Part shown: positions 62,410 to 64,000 of the stretch, one piece after another | Layout: each line of letters opens with the position of its first letter | Position numbering within the stretch: the first letter of the stretch is position 1 | Source of the DNA: Bog-473 sp963838835 | Lineage (GTDB): Bacteria; Actinomycetota; Acidimicrobiia; Acidimicrobiales; RAAP-2 | DNA length: 64,000 nucleotides | Direction: 5' to 3' | Assembly (NCBI GenBank): GCA_963838835.1 | Contig: CAWITA010000023.1 | Coordinates: forward strand, 828,549 to 892,548 | The notes under the pieces: model-generated | What the model was told of the DNA's origin: nothing | Databases searched by the model: none | The model's input: the letters and a program-made list of their open reading frames with translations, nothing else | Program-made: the position numbers and the translations under genes

Positions 62410-63603
62410 GTGGGTTCTGCCCGCACGGCCGAGGTCGTGGTGATCGGTGGCGGGGTGGCCGGTCTCAGCACGGCCAGGGCTCTCGTCGAACTCGGGTTGA
62501 CCGACGTGCTGGTGCTCGACCGCGGCACGGTGGGCTCGGGCGGCAGCGGCAAGTCGAGCGGCATCGTGCGCTGCCACTACGGCATCCCATCGCTGGCCGC
62601 CATGGCCTGGCACACGCTGCCCGTGCTCGAACACGCGGCCGAGATCCTGGGCGCGCCCTCTGGCTACACCAAGACCGGCTACCTGGTCGGTGTGGGTCAG
62701 GAGAACCTCGGGGCGCTCCGGTCCAACGTCGCCATGCAGCAGTCTCTCGGTATCCAGGTCACGCTGATGGGCAACGACGACGCACGCTACCTGTGGCCAG
62801 CCGCTCGTCTCGACGACTTCGCCGAGTTCGCCTACGAGCCTCACGGTGGCTTCGGCGACGGCCACCAGACGGCGCTCGCCTTCGCCGTGGCTGCCGTGCG
62901 CGGCGGCGCCCACCTACGCCAGCACGCCCCGGTGAGCTCGGTGGAGGTGCTCGCCGGCCGCGCCATCGGTGTCGTCCTGGCGGACGGCAGCCGCATCGGG
63001 GCCGCCCACGTCGTGCTCGCGGCCGGGCCCTGGTCCGCCACCCTGGCCGCGGGCGTTGGCATCGACCTGCCCGTTCGGGCCCAGCGGGCCCAGATCCTCC
63101 TCGTGGACCCGGGTCGCCCGCCCGGACCAATTCCCGTCTTCTCCGACCTGGTGTCGCTCCAGTACGTGCGAACCGAGGGCGGCGGGCAGATTCTCCTCGG
63201 CGACTCCGACCACTCCGACCCCGAGTGGGCCGACCCCGACGCCTACCGCGATCGGGTGAACGACGACGAGCTGGCACTGGCCGTGTCCAAGTTCACCTAC
63301 CGCTTTCCCGGCTTCGACGGCGCGTCACTCGCTTCGTCGTACGCAGGCTGTTACGACGTCACGCCGGATTACAACCCGGTCATCTCGGCCGCATCGGTCG
63401 AGGGGTTGTAGCTGTGCGCCGGCTTCACGGGCCACGGCTACAAGATTTCGCCGTCGGTTGGCGTGCTCATGGCCGACCTGATCACCAGCGGCGCGAGCCG
63501 CCATGCCGACATCGACCCGCACGACTTCCGCTGGGGACGCTTCGCCGAGGAGGACCCGCTGGTCAGTCCGCACCCCTACGTGGGCGCGGGCCAGATGCGC
63601 TGA
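62410..63603 (+). pseudogene. FAD-dependent oxidoreductase (sarcosine oxidase beta/DAO-like) with in-frame TAG
   Basis: 397 codons. The DAO-family FAD site is clear: VVVIGGGVAGLSTARALVEL and the acidic VLVLDRGTVGSGGSGKSSG, with HYGIPSLAAMAW and, near the end, SSYAGCYDVTPDYNPVIS. TAG at 63409-63411 interrupts the C-terminal flavin loop, and the same frame continues LCAGFTGHGYKISPSVGVLM to TGA 63603, as expected for the family. The enzyme would oxidise an N-methyl or secondary amine such as N-methylglutamate or sarcosine. GTG 62410 is a likely start, though the GlxD frame runs straight in. Confidence 0.78.
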
Positions 63604-63656
63604 ACTGCCGATGCGCACTGGGGACCCCTCTCAGCCGGGGTGTAGTGTGACCGGTC

Positions 63657-64000
63657 GTGGCCACTCGCCGGACCGCTCGCACCCAGCCGCCACGTGCCGG
63701 CACTCGGAAAACCCGGGGCACCGCCAGCACGCCATCCGCCGACAAGACCACCGGCACGGCCAAGAAGAAGCGCCGCGACGCTCAGCCAGTGGCCATCGAT
63801 AACGCCGGGGCCGAGGAGGCCGACAGCCAGCTGGGCCAGGTCATCGCCAACCACGTGCGGGCGCGCCGCCTCGAGCTCGGACTCAACGTGGGCCAGCTGG
63901 CCGAGCGCACTGGCATCTCCAAGGGCATGCTCTCGAAGATCGAGAATGCCCAGACCTCGCCGAGCCTCTCGACTCTCGAGCGCCTGGCCGGAGCGCTCGA
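63657..64000 (+). CDS. XRE-family transcriptional regulator, N-terminal part
   Basis: The gene is cut by the right edge (114 codons visible). A basic, Thr/Ala-rich tail of about 60 residues precedes a helix-turn-helix: LELGLNVGQLAERTGISKGM and LSKIENAQTSPSLSTLERLA. A cupin ligand domain would usually follow in this family; it lies outside the window. GTG 63657 is eight bases after a TAGTGT -10-like box, so translation may be leaderless. Its place beside the Glx/GlnT cluster makes it the likely regulator of both arms. Confidence 0.82.
   Translation, partial: MATRRTARTQPPRAGTRKTRGTASTPSADKTTGTAKKKRRDAQPVAIDNAGAEEADSQLGQVIANHVRARRLELGLNVGQLAERTGISKGMLSKIENAQTSPSLSTLERLAGAL

Noticed and set aside
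63409..63411. Pyrrolysine codon in a methylamine pathway
   Set aside because: The protein is a DAO-type flavoenzyme, not a methylamine methyltransferase, no pyl genes are visible, and neighbouring genes carry many indels; nonsense mutation or sequence error is simpler.
1..64000. tRNA, rRNA and CRISPR arrays
   Set aside because: No tRNA-like cloverleaf with a T-loop consensus, no rRNA segments and no regularly spaced direct repeats were noticed on reading; tRNAscan-SE or Infernal was not available.

Overview
The window is a high-GC actinobacterial chromosome segment, possibly from an uncultured Acidimicrobiia-like lineage. The class is inferred, because no rRNA or marker gene is present. Supporting signs are strong GC bias, many GTG/TTG starts, 4-nt stop/start overlaps, promoters lying almost on start codons, F420-type LLM oxidoreductases, DUF222/HNH and ECF42/DGPF families, and a large set of acyl-CoA genes resembling mycobacterial steroid and lipid catabolism.

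Layout. 0-1 kb: start of an NRAMP-type transporter behind a long structured leader with a proline-rich leader peptide. 1-6.7 kb: HNH protein and an overlapping ABC exporter/P450 operon. 6.7-12.4 kb: esterase-like hydrolase, thiolase, a broken hydrolase, a broken LLM oxidoreductase and an SDR. 12.4-17.7 kb: tightly overlapped operon (hydrolase, double CMD protein, SDR, patatin) whose SDR is split by an IS1182-type insertion. 17.8-33.9 kb: thioesterase, LLM oxidoreductase, fused double acyl-CoA dehydrogenase, NTF2-like protein, three enoyl-CoA hydratases, KimA-type K+ transporter, double CaiB CoA-transferase, acyl-CoA dehydrogenase, MaoC-type hydratase, amidohydrolase. 33.9-48.9 kb: tandem GntR regulator, DUF2889, thiolase/aldolase plus DUF35 pair, TetR, MBL hydrolase, two acyl-CoA dehydrogenases, acyl-CoA ligase, HAD, ECH/CaiB divergent pair, an isochorismatase-fold protein lacking catalytic residues, aldehyde dehydrogenase. 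49-50.7 kb: DGPF protein and ECF42 sigma factor with a matching promoter. 50.7-52.6 kb: conjugation (T4SS) remnant. 52.8-54.3 kb: HAD and cation-efflux-like genes. 54.3-64 kb: a cluster resembling the N-methylglutamate/glutamine-synthetase-III system (GlnT/GmaS-like ligase, permease, Usp, ABM-zinc ribbon protein, GlxB/C/D-like glutamate synthase parts, sarcosine-oxidase-like flavoprotein, XRE regulator) on two divergent arms.

How the genes may work together. Ligase, dehydrogenases, hydratases, SDRs, thiolases/aldolase, CoA-transferases and thioesterase cover most steps for activating and shortening a branched or cyclic acyl-CoA substrate. The fused FadE34-like enzyme and the Ltp-like/DUF35 pair suggest a steroid-like side chain. 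Seven promoter regions of these genes, and of the exporter operon, share a near-palindromic element of type AGAGTATACTCTTT, which may be an operator or a symmetric -10. The terminal cluster would join an amine to glutamate, re-form N-substituted glutamate and oxidise it. Its genes carry many single-base frameshifts, so the locus is either decaying or poorly sequenced. Nothing here was tested by database search.
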